From Pleurostoma richardsiae (lineage: Eukaryota > Ascomycota > Sordariomycetes > Calosphaeriales > Pleurostomataceae), in the NCBI GenBank assembly GCA_030052745.1, contig JANBVO010000012.1, forward strand, positions 682,001 to 746,000: DNA of 64,000 nt, in the 5' to 3' direction. The notes beneath the pieces were generated by a model. The model was not told the origin of the DNA. It saw only the letters and a program-made list of their open reading frames with translations, and did not search any database. Numbering within the stretch: the first letter of the stretch is position 1; the number at the start of each line of letters is the position of its first letter. Below are positions 45,655-56,757 of this stretch, piece after piece. The position numbers and the translations under genes are program-made.

Positions 45655-48025
45655 ATGAGTCTCCCAGAGGAGTTTGATATCATCGTGTGCGGTGGTGGGA
45701 GTTGTGGTTGTGTAGTTGCCGGCAGGTACACACTACTTACCACTGCTGAGCCATGTAATAGAGCCGACGCTAATTGTTCAGGCTGGCCAACTTGGATCAC
45801 AACCTCAAGGTCCTTCTCATTGAGGCTGGCGAGAACAATGTCAACAACCCTTGGGTTTACCGGCCGGGGATATATCCCCGAAACATGAAACTTGACTCTA
45901 AGACCGCTTCTTTCTATGAGTCCCGACAGTCTGAATGGCTTGCGGGGCGCAAAGCTGTCGTGCCCTGTGCTCACATCCTTGGTGGCGGCTCATCGATCAA
46001 CTTCATGATGTACACCCGTGCCTCAGCCTCGGACTATGACGACTTCCAGGCCAAAGGATGGACAACTGAGGAGCTACTCCCGCTCATGAGAAAGCACGAG
46101 ACGTACCAACGGCCCTGCCACGACAAAGACATCCACGGCTTTGAGGGTCCGATCAAGGTTTCCTTCGGTAACTATACTTATCCGATCAAGGAGGATTTCT
46201 TGCGGGCCACGGAGTCCCAGGGAATCCCGACTGTGGACGACCTCCAAGACCTCAAGACGGGCCACGGCGCTGAGCATTGGCTCAAGTGGATCAATCGCGA
46301 CACGGGACGCCGCAGTGACAGCGCGCATGCCTACATCCATGCTACCAGGGCGGTCCACTCCAACCTCTATCTGGCCTGCAACACCAAGGTCGACAAGGTC
46401 ATCATTGAGAACGGTCGCGCCGTTGCGGTGCAGACTGTACCCACCAAGCCGCTGCACCCTAATCAAAACAAGACGCGCATCTTCAAGGCCCGCAAGCAGA
46501 TCGTCGTGTCCGGAGGCACTCTCTCGTCTCCCCTGATCCTTCAGCGATCTGGTATCGGCGACCCCAAGAAGCTCCAGGCCGCCGGCGTCAAGCCGATCGT
46601 CGACCTGCCGGGCGTGGGGCTCAACTTCCAGGACCACTACCTGACATTCTCTGTCTACCGTGCCAAGCCTGATACGGACAGCTTCGACGAGTTTGTTCGC
46701 GGCAATCCTGAAGTACAGAAGCGTAAGCCTCCCTCAAGCCAGCCCTGCCGAAGCCGCTTGTGGAAAAAGTGTCTAACGAACAAACGCAGAGGTCTTCGAG
46801 GAATGGAATCTGAAGGGCACCGGCCCTTTAGCCACAAACGGCATCGAGGCTGGTGTCAAGATCAGGCCGACCGACGAAGAATTGAAGGAAATCGAGTCCT
46901 GGCCTACACCACACTTCAAGAGTGGATGGGAGTCGTACTTCAAGAACAAGCCTGACAAGCCAGTCATGCACTACAGCGTCATTGCTGGGTGGTTTGGAGA
47001 CCACATGCTGATGTGAGTAACCCCTGCGAATATGTTCTGCCCAGCCTCTTGCTAACACAGGTGTCCACAGGCCGCCCGGCAAGTTCTTCACTATGTTCCA
47101 CTTCCTCGAGTATCCGTTCTCTCGGGGTAGCACCCACATCAAGAGCGCCGACCCGTACGAGGTCCCCGACTTTGACTGCGGTTTCATGAACGACGAGCGC
47201 GATATGGCGCCCATGGTCTGGGGCTACATCAAGTCACGCGAAACGGCAAGGCGGATGGATGCGTATGCGGGCGAGGTGGAGAATATGGTGAGCCTAACCG
47301 ACATCCAACCTTATCCCTTATCCCAATCATCACAGCTGACCATTCTACTTTAAACAGCACCCGTTCTTCGACTACGACTCTCCCGCCCGTGCCCACGACA
47401 TGGACCTCGCCACGACCAAGGCCTATGCGCTGCCGGGCAATCTGTCGGCGGGCATCACGCACGGCAGCTGGTCGGTGCACCTCCCAGAGCCGGACAAGAA
47501 GCCCAAGCTGGAGATCCTGACCTCCAACCGGTGCGACATCCGCGACGATCTCAAATATGGCAAGCGGGACATTGAGGCGGTTGAGGAGTGGGTTAAGCGT
47601 CACGTCGAGAGCACCTGGCACAGCCTCGGGACTTGCTCGATGGCGCCACGCGAGGGCAACAGCATCGTCAAGCACGGCGTGCTCGATGAGCGTCTCAACG
47701 TACATGGCGTCAAGGGCCTGAAGGTAGCTGACCTCAGCGTCTGCCCGGACAATGTGGGCTGCAATACGTTAGTTCTCCCCCGTCCTTCTCCCCAAGTTTC
47801 ACTCGGTTCCCTGACTCTTTATGGCTTCTCCTTCCTCTTCCCTCTCCGATCGGGATGCTGGGTAGGCTGACTATGTGACCGTATAGGTATTCCACCGCTC
47901 TGCTCATCGGAGAGAAGGCGGCCGTCCTGGTCGCAGAGGACTTGGGCTACTCCGGCGAGGCCTTGGAGATGAAGGTGCCAACATACAACGCTCCAGGAGA
48001 GCTTAAGCTTCCATATCGTGTCTAA
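45655..48025 (+). CDS. Alcohol (methanol) oxidase, GMC family
   Basis: Six exons: 45655-45725, 45782-46722, 46790-47012, 47071-47287, 47358-47767 and 47887-48025; 666 aa, the usual length. FAD fold: FDIIVCGGGSCGCVVAGRLA then VLLIEAG; VPCAHILGGGSSINFMMYTR is the GMC signature 1; QIVVSGGTLSSPLILQRSGI is signature 2. The catalytic pair is H at about residue 572 (STWHSLGTCSM) and N at about 620 (DNVGCNTYSTALL). The enzyme oxidises short primary alcohols to aldehydes with release of H2O2, normally in peroxisomes, acting in methylotrophy or in peroxide supply for lignin attack. The C-terminus ends LPYRV, which is not a standard PTS1 tripeptide. Confidence 0.9.
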
Positions 48026-48376
48026 CTGGTGTCTGAACTGCGATATGAAAAGGTTGATGACATGACATTGGATGATGATAGGATCCAGATTGAAAATGTG
48101 CTACTTGGCTGCCTTCACGGTGTATTTAACAAAGTGACATTCAAAACGGTGACAGACACAGACGAGAAACACAACCTTCGTTTCCTACCATAGTCAAACT
48201 CCAGTTTTCTCTGACGTCTTGTGGTCTGTGGATAGCATTTCACGACAACTTGACGAGGCAAATGTGACTGGTGAAGACAAGTCTCTGCATTCCCACCCCC
48301 ATGAAGCTAGCAACTCCGGCATATTTCTTGTCTGCATGGATCCTTCGTGTTTCTCCTGCCCCGGCTAACACGAGAC
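48026..48376. other. Convergent intergenic
   Basis: 3' flanks of the alcohol oxidase and PD40 genes. Nothing recognised. Confidence 0.5.
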
Positions 48377-50422
48377 CTACGTCGCAGAGATTGAGTTAGG
48401 TACATACATCGGCATCGAGTCCTCCCACATAGTGTCTGTGACCAGGCGCTTATTCGAGCCGTCGGCATCCATGACCATAATCTGGCCGTACGGCTGGAAC
48501 GTGTTGTCGTACTGGGCGCACTCGTCGCGGAAGCCATACATGCCGCTGCTCCACATGATGCGCCCGTCGTACGACCACACAGCGTGCGCGTCGTTGGCCG
48601 GGCTGTCGGTCACCTGCGTCAGCTCGCTGCCGTCGGGCCGGATCGTCATGACGTCGAAGCGGTCCGCGTACCACCGGCTGCCGTACTCCCACGTCCAGTT
48701 GACCTGGCGCGTGAAGACGATGCGCTCGCCGTCGGGCGACCAGCCCGGCGTGTTGTCCCAGCCCGAGGTCAAGTTAGTCGTCTCACCAGTGGTGAGATCG
48801 AGGACGCGCAGCCCCAGCGGGGTAGCGGCCGACGCGTTCCAGAGGCGGTAGACCAGCTTGGTACCGTCGGGCGAGAAGGACGGAAAGCCGGCGTTGAGGC
48901 CTGTGCCTGCGGTGTTGGTCAGGTCGGTGAAGCCGTCACCGGTAGCGTTTGTGAGGTAGATGGTGCCCGCGTTGCCGTTGCGGCTGGCGAACCACGTGCC
49001 GAGACCAACGGCGATCTGGGACCCGTCGGGAGACCACGTCGGCTGGAAAGCTCCACCGAGGCCGGACTCGATCCAGTAGAGCTCGGTGGCGTTGCTCGTG
49101 GACCAGACGTCGTATACGTCGAAGGCGTCTACCAGGTCGGTGTAGTCGACGGTCGAGGTGACGACAGAGGAGTTGCCCAGCTGCTTCTGCGTGATGGCGA
49201 TGCGGCCAGTGGCGTTGTTCAGCTGCGGAAAGACGTCCATGAAGCGGTAATCCCAGTCGCCGTCGAAGCTGAATAGCTCCTTGCCTGCTGCACGGACGTC
49301 CCACGAATACACCTCGTAGACGACCTTGGCACCGTCCGGCGACCACGACGGGTTACGGAGGTAGGTGAGGTTGAAGGCCGTGTGCGTGGCATCCGGCTCT
49401 GTGTAGTTGATACCGTCCGGGCCACCCTTGACTAGATACCCAATGTTGCTGCTGTTGCCAATCCAATGTTGCCCCATCTTCAAGTAATCTCCCGAAGTGT
49501 GGGTGATGACGTCGAGACCCGTAGCTACGTCGACACTCTCAATCTGCCCGGAGACCGCCTCGTACTGCTGACTTACTCCGTGCGCAGCGTACGTATCCTC
49601 GGTAGTGATCACGTTGTACAGAATACGGCTTCCATCTGCTGACCACTGAGGCGTGCCGAGAGAATAACCGTCCCTGCTCACGACTTGACGGAAGTCGGAT
49701 CCGTTCGGACGAATGGCGTAGATGGAGAGGGTCTGAGTGTGCTCCCATCCCGTTCCGTCACTGTGGCCGGTCCAGTCTGTGTTGCGGTCGGAACTGAAGG
49801 CAATCCACTCGCCATCAGGCGACCATGCTGGTCGGAAGTGGCCCTGAGGACTAAATGAGCTGCCGCGCGTCGTAGGCGTGTCGGTCAGATTCTGCGCCAC
49901 ACCGGTTGACAGGTCCCTGACCCAGATGTTGGTCGTGTAGTTCCCCTGTGTCGACACGTAGGCGAGCTTTGTGCCGTCGGGTGACAAAACGCCTGCGTCT
50001 TCGAACGAGTCCGTCTGCACCAGCGTCTCCAGACCCGTGCCGTCTGGCTTGATGCGGTAAATATCTGACTGCCCGTCGGCGCGGCGCTCGCTGCTGAAGA
50101 CGATCCACTGGCCATCGGGAGACCACGACGCGTGGAAGTCGAAGGGCGCCGACTGGTTGCCCATGAGAGCCGTGGCGTTACTGCCGTCGGCATTGGCTAC
50201 GTAGAGCTGCGAACCCCCAGGCGCGATGCGGTTCATGTAGAAGATACCGGATTTGCCGGGGTTTGCCCCGTTGCGTGTGAGTTCGTGGACGCTGGGCGGC
50301 GCCTCTGCTTTCACGTTTCGACTAGCGTAGGGGCAACCGCCGGCCCGCGCCGCGGCGTAGGGGCAAGCGGCCATGACGTGGCCAGCAGCGAGGCCGAAGA
50401 CGGCCACAGCTGAGAGACGCAT
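48377..50422 (-). CDS. Secreted PD40/TolB-like beta-propeller protein
   Basis: Single exon, 681 aa from the ATG at 50422. Signal peptide MRLSAVAVFGLAAGHVMA, then a CPYA repeat (CPYAAARAGGCPYASR). At least nine PD40 blades are marked by W/F-S-x-DG-x(2)-I/L-x-F/Y, for example ASWSPDGQWIVFSSERR, PAWSPDGEWIAFSSDR, PQWSADGSRILYNV, PSWSPDGAKVVYEV, PSFSPDGTKLVYRL and PGWSPDGERIVFTR. About a dozen N-x-S/T sites suggest glycosylation in the secretory route. TolB-type propellers bind proteins or carbohydrates or serve as scaffolds; no peptidase or lyase domain is attached. An in-frame upstream extension to 50632 lacks an ATG-led signal and is left out. Confidence 0.85.
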   Translation of the reverse strand: MRLSAVAVFGLAAGHVMAACPYAAARAGGCPYASRNVKAEAPPSVHELTRNGANPGKSGIFYMNRIAPGGSQLYVANADGSNATALMGNQSAPFDFHASWSPDGQWIVFSSERRADGQSDIYRIKPDGTGLETLVQTDSFEDAGVLSPDGTKLAYVSTQGNYTTNIWVRDLSTGVAQNLTDTPTTRGSSFSPQGHFRPAWSPDGEWIAFSSDRNTDWTGHSDGTGWEHTQTLSIYAIRPNGSDFRQVVSRDGYSLGTPQWSADGSRILYNVITTEDTYAAHGVSQQYEAVSGQIESVDVATGLDVITHTSGDYLKMGQHWIGNSSNIGYLVKGGPDGINYTEPDATHTAFNLTYLRNPSWSPDGAKVVYEVYSWDVRAAGKELFSFDGDWDYRFMDVFPQLNNATGRIAITQKQLGNSSVVTSTVDYTDLVDAFDVYDVWSTSNATELYWIESGLGGAFQPTWSPDGSQIAVGLGTWFASRNGNAGTIYLTNATGDGFTDLTNTAGTGLNAGFPSFSPDGTKLVYRLWNASAATPLGLRVLDLTTGETTNLTSGWDNTPGWSPDGERIVFTRQVNWTWEYGSRWYADRFDVMTIRPDGSELTQVTDSPANDAHAVWSYDGRIMWSSGMYGFRDECAQYDNTFQPYGQIMVMDADGSNKRLVTDTMWEDSMPMYVPNSISAT

Positions 50423-52299
50423 AGTTGCGTAGGAGGGCGAGGACAAGGTCTGGCAATAGAAGGGAAGAGACAGGCGGGTCGGGAAGGGGGAGGAGAAGAA
50501 CCCTGAAGCCTTGACAGTGCCATTTCCTGCCGCATGTCGATCCCTTGGACTTCTTATATGCTTGGGTCCATCTAGCCCTACCCGAGGTTCCAGCACATCC
50601 TGCTCGATCTGCGCAGCATCCGTCCTGGTCAAGGAAGTTTAGCAGTGCGACCCCATTGTGACAAAATCCGATGAAGAGACCTGCCTGTCCGAGGTCCTCT
50701 AATTTATCCAGGTTATGCCGATGGTCCTCCACCTCTAAAAGGGCTTCTGCCGATCTCCTTTTCCCATTGAGGGAATAGGTCCATTCGAGAAGCGGCGATT
50801 TGCTTCGAGCTACCCTCCATCTCCCGCTCCCCTATCCCCATATAGGGAAGGTCTTTTCGGGCAATTTTGCTCCAACGGCGGGGTGGGGCTAAACCGAGAT
50901 ATCGTGAAACGCTCAGAGGCGTTGTCATTGCATATATCTGCGCTCTATTGGCCATCTGCGTTGGGCCAAGCCTTTTGGCCAAGTTCTGAAGTACGTTTGT
51001 ATGCCCGTATGCCGGCGGCTGCTCTGCGGGCCTCCGAGGTGTGGCATAACTGTGCTCAAGGGGTACTCTCACGTTATGCAGCATGCACAAAGAGTCTTGC
51101 TAACCTGCGCTTTCTTTCTTTCCATTCCACTGGACAGCTCTATCATGCTCCTCAAGGATACAGCTGAATCTGGCATGTTAATATAGCTAGTGGGTAACTG
51201 CTGGAACGCTGTTGAGATCTCGTTGCGAGGTGCGATCTTCTAATCGAGATCATGCACGTGTTAAACAGTACATCAATGAGACCTTGCCGAGTGCTACGTC
51301 AGGGAAATGACGTCTAAATCAGAGAGGTAGTACCCAGGTATACCGGGCCCAACCTGAATACTCCATAGTAGCGTGAGGAGTTGCTGAGGTTGCATGTCAG
51401 GCACGCAAGTTAACGCCCTTTGAGTGCATGACCTTCGCGCTCCCCCACTACGCAAGAAGTCATCAAGCGTCAAGTGTGGAGCCGCTGACCCATCAGTTTT
51501 CGAGAATCCTGGTTTCCAGTTCCCAGATTCAACCTATTGGGGATGGAGTAATGGGTCGCGTATTTAAGCAGAAAGGATTCACGTCAAGACCGTTATACGA
51601 CCAGATGCTAAAGGGGGATGCGCCCAAATCAGGGGCTCATACAATCCACAGCATTCGTTGCCGTGCAATTCACACATGGCAACCGAGATGGCCAGGGAAG
51701 ACGTCTCTGTATTCGTCTCGCAGGATGATGTCTCCGGCTTTATTGTCTTCATCACACAGGGAAAGTAGAAGGAAAAGAGGGAAAAGGTCAATTGTTGAGT
51801 TGATGGAACCACTATGGAGCTGCCTTCTCGTCACACACCGACTGAAAGAACGAACAGATGATTGGCTTTTCGTGCATTCCCAGGTGTGTTTGCTTTATAG
51901 GTTTGTAATAGGTGTAGAATATCGAAGAGAAGAGGATATGAAAGGTCACCGGGCTTCCCACATAAGTTAGAAATGTCTACATGTTCATTCGACTCATCCT
52001 TTTGTCTTCTTCTGTACAGGTACCTTTAGTTTCTAATATTTCAATGTTTACCTTCACTCATTATGCAATCGTGGTGAAGGGGTTTTTCTTTAGCTTTGAG
52101 GCCTGGTGCGTGAAATAACGGAGCTTCCGTAGGCAGGGGTTCTTGAATGCCCGGTTTGATCCCGGAACATCCCGATACATCCGGAGGGATGACTACCTTA
52201 ATTATTACGTCTTCCCGCCGCCGCGACCCACCTCCGAAGTCCGGTTCCTCGTCCCGAAATCCCCTCGCCCTCTCTCAACTCATAATCATTGGAATAATC
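50423..52299. other. 1.9 kb intergenic
   Basis: Promoter of the PD40 gene and upstream region of the 52300 gene. A 180-codon frame at 51428-51970 shows no family resemblance and is not called. Nothing else recognised. Confidence 0.4.
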
Positions 52300-53128
52300 A
52301 TGCCCAGCGTGGCGAGAGGTCTCTTCATTACTGCTGGGGCGGCAGCTGTGGTAGCAGGCGCCTCTTTTGTCTACCACCGCATATCCCCCGCCCAAAAACT
52401 ACATATCACATATGTCCAAACAAGCCCCCAGTCCCTGAGGGATTCAGCAACAGTCAAACAACTGGTAAACCCCAGAAATCACCCGTGGTGGGCCGATACT
52501 ATATCGGTCGTGCTTGACCTGCCCTCCAAATACCATGACTGCTCAGATGAGCTCCTCCTTGCTCAGTTTATCAAGGGATACTTTGGCGGCGTTGTCCTCT
52601 TGCCTGAGCGGACACTTTTCAGAGTCCTCGGGCTTAAGGTAACGCAGTATTCTTGTAATAACGTTCCGAGCACCCGCTCTGATTTCTCCGGCAGCTGAGT
52701 CTTGTCTAGCAATCAAGCGCGACGACAGCTTGACTGATGTGTGGTATGGATCGGAGCTGTCAGACACGAGGTTGCCACCCCTGCATAGTGTTCTCTATGG
52801 AGGCTTTCAAGTCGCGTCCGTCAAACTGCGCCAAGCAGAAGACGGATCAAGTCCAATAGTTGAGACGGAGAGTAGCATTGACTTCATCTTTGGCAACGAC
52901 CAGGGCCAGTTTGCTGGAGTCCATCATTTCAGCATTCTTCGACCGGAGGAAGCGAAGCCAGACGGGCGAGTGAAGGTCTGCGTCCGGTGCACAAGCCTCA
53001 TCTGCAATCCGACTGTCAATAAACCGATCAAATCTCAGACCTTATTCCTATTTCACTGGATGTATGGGAACCTGTTGTTCAGAGAAGGCATTTCTGAGAT
53101 CATGCGCTGGTTTACCATTCGGTCGTGA
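52300..53128 (+). CDS. Membrane-anchored fungal protein of unknown function
   Basis: Exons 52300-52638 and about 52700-53128, 255 aa. The start MPSVARGLFITAGAAAVVAGASFVYH is a signal anchor or N-terminal membrane helix. After it come FIKGYFGGVVLLPERTLFRVLGLK and, in exon 2, LPPLHSVLYGGFQVASVKL, IDFIFGNDQGQFAGVHHFSI and LFLFHWMYGNLLFREGISEIM. From memory this set (GGxxxxPER, LPPLHSVLxGxFQV, FxGVHxF) recurs in fungal proteins without an assigned function. The acceptor is uncertain: GAG at 52697-52699 closes the frame, whereas the stronger CAG at 52692-52694 would need a different phase. An in-frame ATG at 52147 is an alternative start that would hide the signal anchor. Confidence 0.6.
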
Positions 53129-53376
53129 TTGGGACTGGACACCCCGACCGCGCATCCGATGTTTTAGCTTAGGTAGACAGTAAAGATAATCGCAGCTCAA
53201 GTATAATATTGCATGTATCACCTGAGATAAAGCCATAGCAAAGTCATGAGTGAGTTGTGAGAAGTCAAGCTCGTTTGTGCTTCATACCTTAGCTTATGAA
53301 GATCTACCGACATATAAAGACCAGATATTCAAAGTAACTGACTAATTCCTGGAGAAACACAAATAGTCGCTCTTTC

Positions 53377-53782
53377 ATGACACTGTTAAGAGGATCCTTA
53401 CTATGGTGTATACGAGCCCCCGCATACTATCGATCGTCTCATCTGAGAGCCTTTGCCGATGCCTCCCGCTCTCCACAATGGTTTCATCAGCCCGCAACGA
53501 TATCAAACGGAATACTAACCCATAGAATTCATACCTCTCAAATACCCGACTTCCAATGTAAGTAGTTTATCAAATACAGTGATGCGAAACCTCCCTTTTC
53601 AGTACAAGGACGCGATTCGGCGAGGACTCCTGTAAGCAATACTCGCCTAGTCAACGCCGAAGAATAGAAAGTCACAGATAATCACGGGCGCATACGACAG
53701 GGCCACTTTGGGAACTCGTTCCACAGTTACTTCAGTGGTTCCGGCGCCTAGCCAGCAGTTCAAGTTGTGTCGAGCCACGTAA
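53377..53782 (+). CDS. Possible small three-exon gene, 104 aa
   Basis: Exons 53377-53557, 53603-53631 and 53678-53782 close in frame with canonical GTAAGT and GTAAGC donors and CAG acceptors; introns are 45 and 46 nt. The product ends LQGRDSARTP, then IITGAYDRATLGTRSTVTSV and a terminal KLCRAT. No family recognised; without the second intron the frame still runs on for eleven codons. It could be a decayed gene or a chance assembly. Confidence 0.3.
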
Positions 53783-54169
53783 CCCTCGTCCAGCGGCCAT
53801 CAATAGACTAGGATATCATATGCACAGTGAACGGTTCTAGAAGGAATTCCAGGTACATTAGTCTCGCTTCTTCTACTCAGTCTATTCTGCCGGAAGGGCA
53901 AAAGGGACAATCTGCTCGCAAGACATCGCAGACGTCTTTGTTTAGCCAATACCGCAATGATCCGGTCCTCAGCCTCGGGTGTCCCACGACTTTCTCTTCC
54001 CCAAGTGGCCGCAATTCCCTACCTTAGGCTATTGAGGCCTTATGTAAGTTCATCCACTCCTCCAGCGACACTCAGCAATGAAGTGCTATTAATCTCCGTC
54101 CCTATCTGACATCGAAGTCCGTATAGGATATCGCAAGACCTTCTTCGAGCTCGTCATCAAATCTAGCAA
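53783..54169. other. Intergenic
   Basis: No supported feature. Confidence 0.4.
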
Positions 54170-54892
54170 TCAGCGCCCCACCGGATAGACCGCCAAGGCC
54201 ATCGTCTCCGCTGTCTTCCTCAACACCGTCAAGCGCAACATTCTCAGCGATCTCAGCTTATCCCTAGCCTCCCCGACGACCAACCAAGTAGCACCCCAAG
54301 TCTCAGGATGGTCATCCGCTTTGACAATCTCCAGCTCTCTCAGTACGGGGCACCTGAGCTTCAAGCTCTGGACGAACCCAGCCCACTGGTGCGTGGCACC
54401 TAACCCGGACGCCCGCGAGCTCCTCGAAGGGGTGAAAGTCGGCAACTTGACGAGGACGAAGACCATGCGCGTGATGGCTTGCGCATTAGCGGCGCCGATG
54501 TACGCCAGCCACGGTGTGCATGCCGACAAGCTGGTGAACTTGAAGGTGTTGACGCGGTAATATGCCCGGGAGAGGAACATCGAGGTCTCATGGGATATCT
54601 GTCGGCATGCGAGGAGGAGTGGAAGACATCTTGTGGCCTGGGCTGCGGAGGTTACACCTGGCTGGCGAGGCTTTCTTCGCAACTGGTTCTCATCAATCGT
54701 AATTGGGTCGAGAAGTGCATGGAAGGGTCCGATGATGTTGCTGTAGATCTCTTCCCGCACCACCAAGGACAGCGCCAAGAGGCTCGCACCAGCAGATGTG
54801 GTCTCCATCGCCATCTCGGCGTGGGCAATACGGGAGTCTCGAAGGTCTCGAGTGGAAGACTTGGTAGACGGGTCGTCTAGGCTTGCATCCAT
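54170..54892 (-). CDS. F-box-like fungal protein
   Basis: Single exon, 240 aa from the ATG at 54892 (MDASLDDPSTK). The landmark is SLLALSLVVREEIYSNIIG, the degenerate F-box-like helix pair (normally LP-x-E-L-R-x-x-I-Y) that opens many fungal proteins, followed by LPLLLACRQISHETSMFLSRAYYRVNTFKF, the usual second block, here in pieces. TPWLAYIGAANAQAITRMVF and LRELEIVKADDHP belong to the variable C-terminal half. F-box proteins can recruit substrates to SCF ubiquitin ligase, but this fungal group is unproven. The next gene on the same strand has the same layout. Confidence 0.65.
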   Translation of the reverse strand: MDASLDDPSTKSSTRDLRDSRIAHAEMAMETTSAGASLLALSLVVREEIYSNIIGPFHALLDPITIDENQLRRKPRQPGVTSAAQATRCLPLLLACRQISHETSMFLSRAYYRVNTFKFTSLSACTPWLAYIGAANAQAITRMVFVLVKLPTFTPSRSSRASGLGATHQWAGFVQSLKLRCPVLRELEIVKADDHPETWGATWLVVGEARDKLRSLRMLRLTVLRKTAETMALAVYPVGR

Positions 54893-55767
54893 GACTCTCG
54901 CGCGAACAGTCCGTCGTCGAGTCACTGCCTGAAAGTGACAGATGTTTGTATGGCGATGTCCCACGGTTGGATGTGTTATTGCAATGGTGCTGCAGATTCA
55001 GTAAGCTTCGGAGGGCTTGGACAGAGCGGCGTACTTATATCGAGCTGGAGACTAGAAGGGCATTTCCTTTCGATCAATCCTTTTGATTGGACTTCGTCGG
55101 GCTCTTTCGCAGGACTTCTTCCAACTAAGTATTATCTCCATCCCCACGACAGATATCTCCGTAGGTCCTTTACCGAATGCTGCCATAATTGTCAGCGTTG
55201 AGGCCTTAGTACCAAGGGTGACAAAACAATAGGAGGATGAAGAACTGAATTCAAGCTCCTTGCCTTGTTGGGAAAGCCCGCCATTCACGCCTAGGACCAT
55301 TATTACCGGGAGACTGACTGCGATACCAATCGTCCGCTTGGAAAGTAGTCAAAAGACTTCGAAAGGGGGCTTACATGTCTCTTTGAGCCTGATACTGGAG
55401 GATGCTCCCGGAGTGCTTGCAACTACAGTTGAGGTAACGTCGAGGTCGCAGAGATTTAGGAGACGAACAGGCAGGGTGGCAACAGACTACTAGCACAGCG
55501 AAGTGATGACAGTTATATATTCCATTGACCAGACTTAAGGTTATGAAGCTATCTGGCCCTAGAGATCCGGTATGACACCGGAGGCGTGCCTGGTATCTTG
55601 GTGGAACTTTCCTTCCCGGAAAAGAGCAAATGATGATGGGCCTTGTCACATCCCAGGGTTGTCCACTGCTTGTATAGCGAAGGCAGTGGCTATAATTCGG
55701 GGGTCTCCCATGATATCAACGTAAGCAATTGATCCTCGAGGCGGTGGCCCGAAACACAGATTGAGAA
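54893..55767. other. Intergenic between two F-box-like genes
   Basis: No supported gene; short frames only. Confidence 0.45.
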
Positions 55768-56757
55768 TCACTCCCGGTTTCTATACTGTCTCGCCATTTG
55801 GCTGGGAACGAGCGCGTCCCGGAACCGAGCATCCGAGGCCCAAAAGGTATCGGATCCGCCTTTGTAATTGGAAAACTTGTACTGTTCCAGCTGCAGCGTC
55901 AACTCGGTCGATTCGACGTTCCTTGAGATGGTTATGCCGGGCCAGAATACCGGCACCTGAACCGTCCTGGAGGTGCTGAACTCTCTCTCCGCAATGCTCG
56001 TGTGGACTGGCAACTGGGTCAGGCCGCGGATGACGTCCACCTGGTCGTCTATGAACCCCCATATTGCAACCCCGATCAGCGTGATACTTCTAAGCGACGG
56101 GATGGTGCCGAGCGAGCGCCAAAAGTCGGCGCAGGCGGGTACATGCAAGTGGTTCAGGAGCGATTGACTCAGGCCCAGACGGGGCTCCCACTCGATAATC
56201 TCCAGGGAGCGCAGGTCCGTGGTGTAGTGCCTCAGGTCGTCGGCGAGGTCCTTCAGGTTCTTGATGGCCTTCACGGTGCTGGGGCGAAGCTCTCCTCCGG
56301 CGGAACCGAGGAGTACTTCGGTGGTCTTGATGGTGATGCGGATCCTTCTCACATACGCAGCCTGCTCCGGCCCTATGACTCTGAGCCAGGTGCTGCAGCT
56401 ATGGGCGGAACCGAGATCGAAGGTCTTGGTCTGGTAAAAGCATTCGAGGGCTTCTTCGAAGATACCCGGGAAGTAGAACACGCCGACATACTTGTGGACG
56501 ACCGATCGCCAGTACATCTCGTGGTCCACAAAGGTGGACGTCACACGGTTCGCGCTGCAGCCGTAGAAAGTGGTCTCTGTGGTGTTGAAGGTCTCTTCGT
56601 AGATTCTGTCTCGCAGCTCCCGAGGCATGGCCCGGAAAGCGGGAAGGCCGGCTGCTAGCCAGGTATTTGGTGTTGGTTCTAGGGAGAGATCGCGGAGCCG
56701 AGGATACTGGGGGTAGAAGCGGGCAATCGTATCAGGGACTGGGCGGTCTCTCTCCAT
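55768..56757 (-). CDS. F-box-like fungal protein
   Basis: Single exon, 329 aa. The motif AFRAMPRELRDRIYEETF at residues 41-58 is the F-box-like helix of this fungal group. FEEALECFYQTKTFDLGSAH and WLRVIGPEQAAYVRRIRITI follow in the usual places (F/Y-Y-x-x-N/K-T-F then W-L-x-x-I-G-x-x-x-x-x-x-I-R-x-I), then a C-terminal region predicted to be leucine-rich (DLRSLEIIEWEPRLG). Same strand, size class and order of blocks as the gene at 54170, but the sequences are far apart. Role unproven; SCF adaptor is an inference. Confidence 0.7.
   Translation of the reverse strand: MERDRPVPDTIARFYPQYPRLRDLSLEPTPNTWLAAGLPAFRAMPRELRDRIYEETFNTTETTFYGCSANRVTSTFVDHEMYWRSVVHKYVGVFYFPGIFEEALECFYQTKTFDLGSAHSCSTWLRVIGPEQAAYVRRIRITIKTTEVLLGSAGGELRPSTVKAIKNLKDLADDLRHYTTDLRSLEIIEWEPRLGLSQSLLNHLHVPACADFWRSLGTIPSLRSITLIGVAIWGFIDDQVDVIRGLTQLPVHTSIAEREFSTSRTVQVPVFWPGITISRNVESTELTLQLEQYKFSNYKGGSDTFWASDARFRDALVPSQMARQYRNRE

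Noticed and set aside
51428-51970. 180-codon plus-strand frame
   Set aside because: No recognisable motif, no splice partners, surrounded by non-coding DNA.
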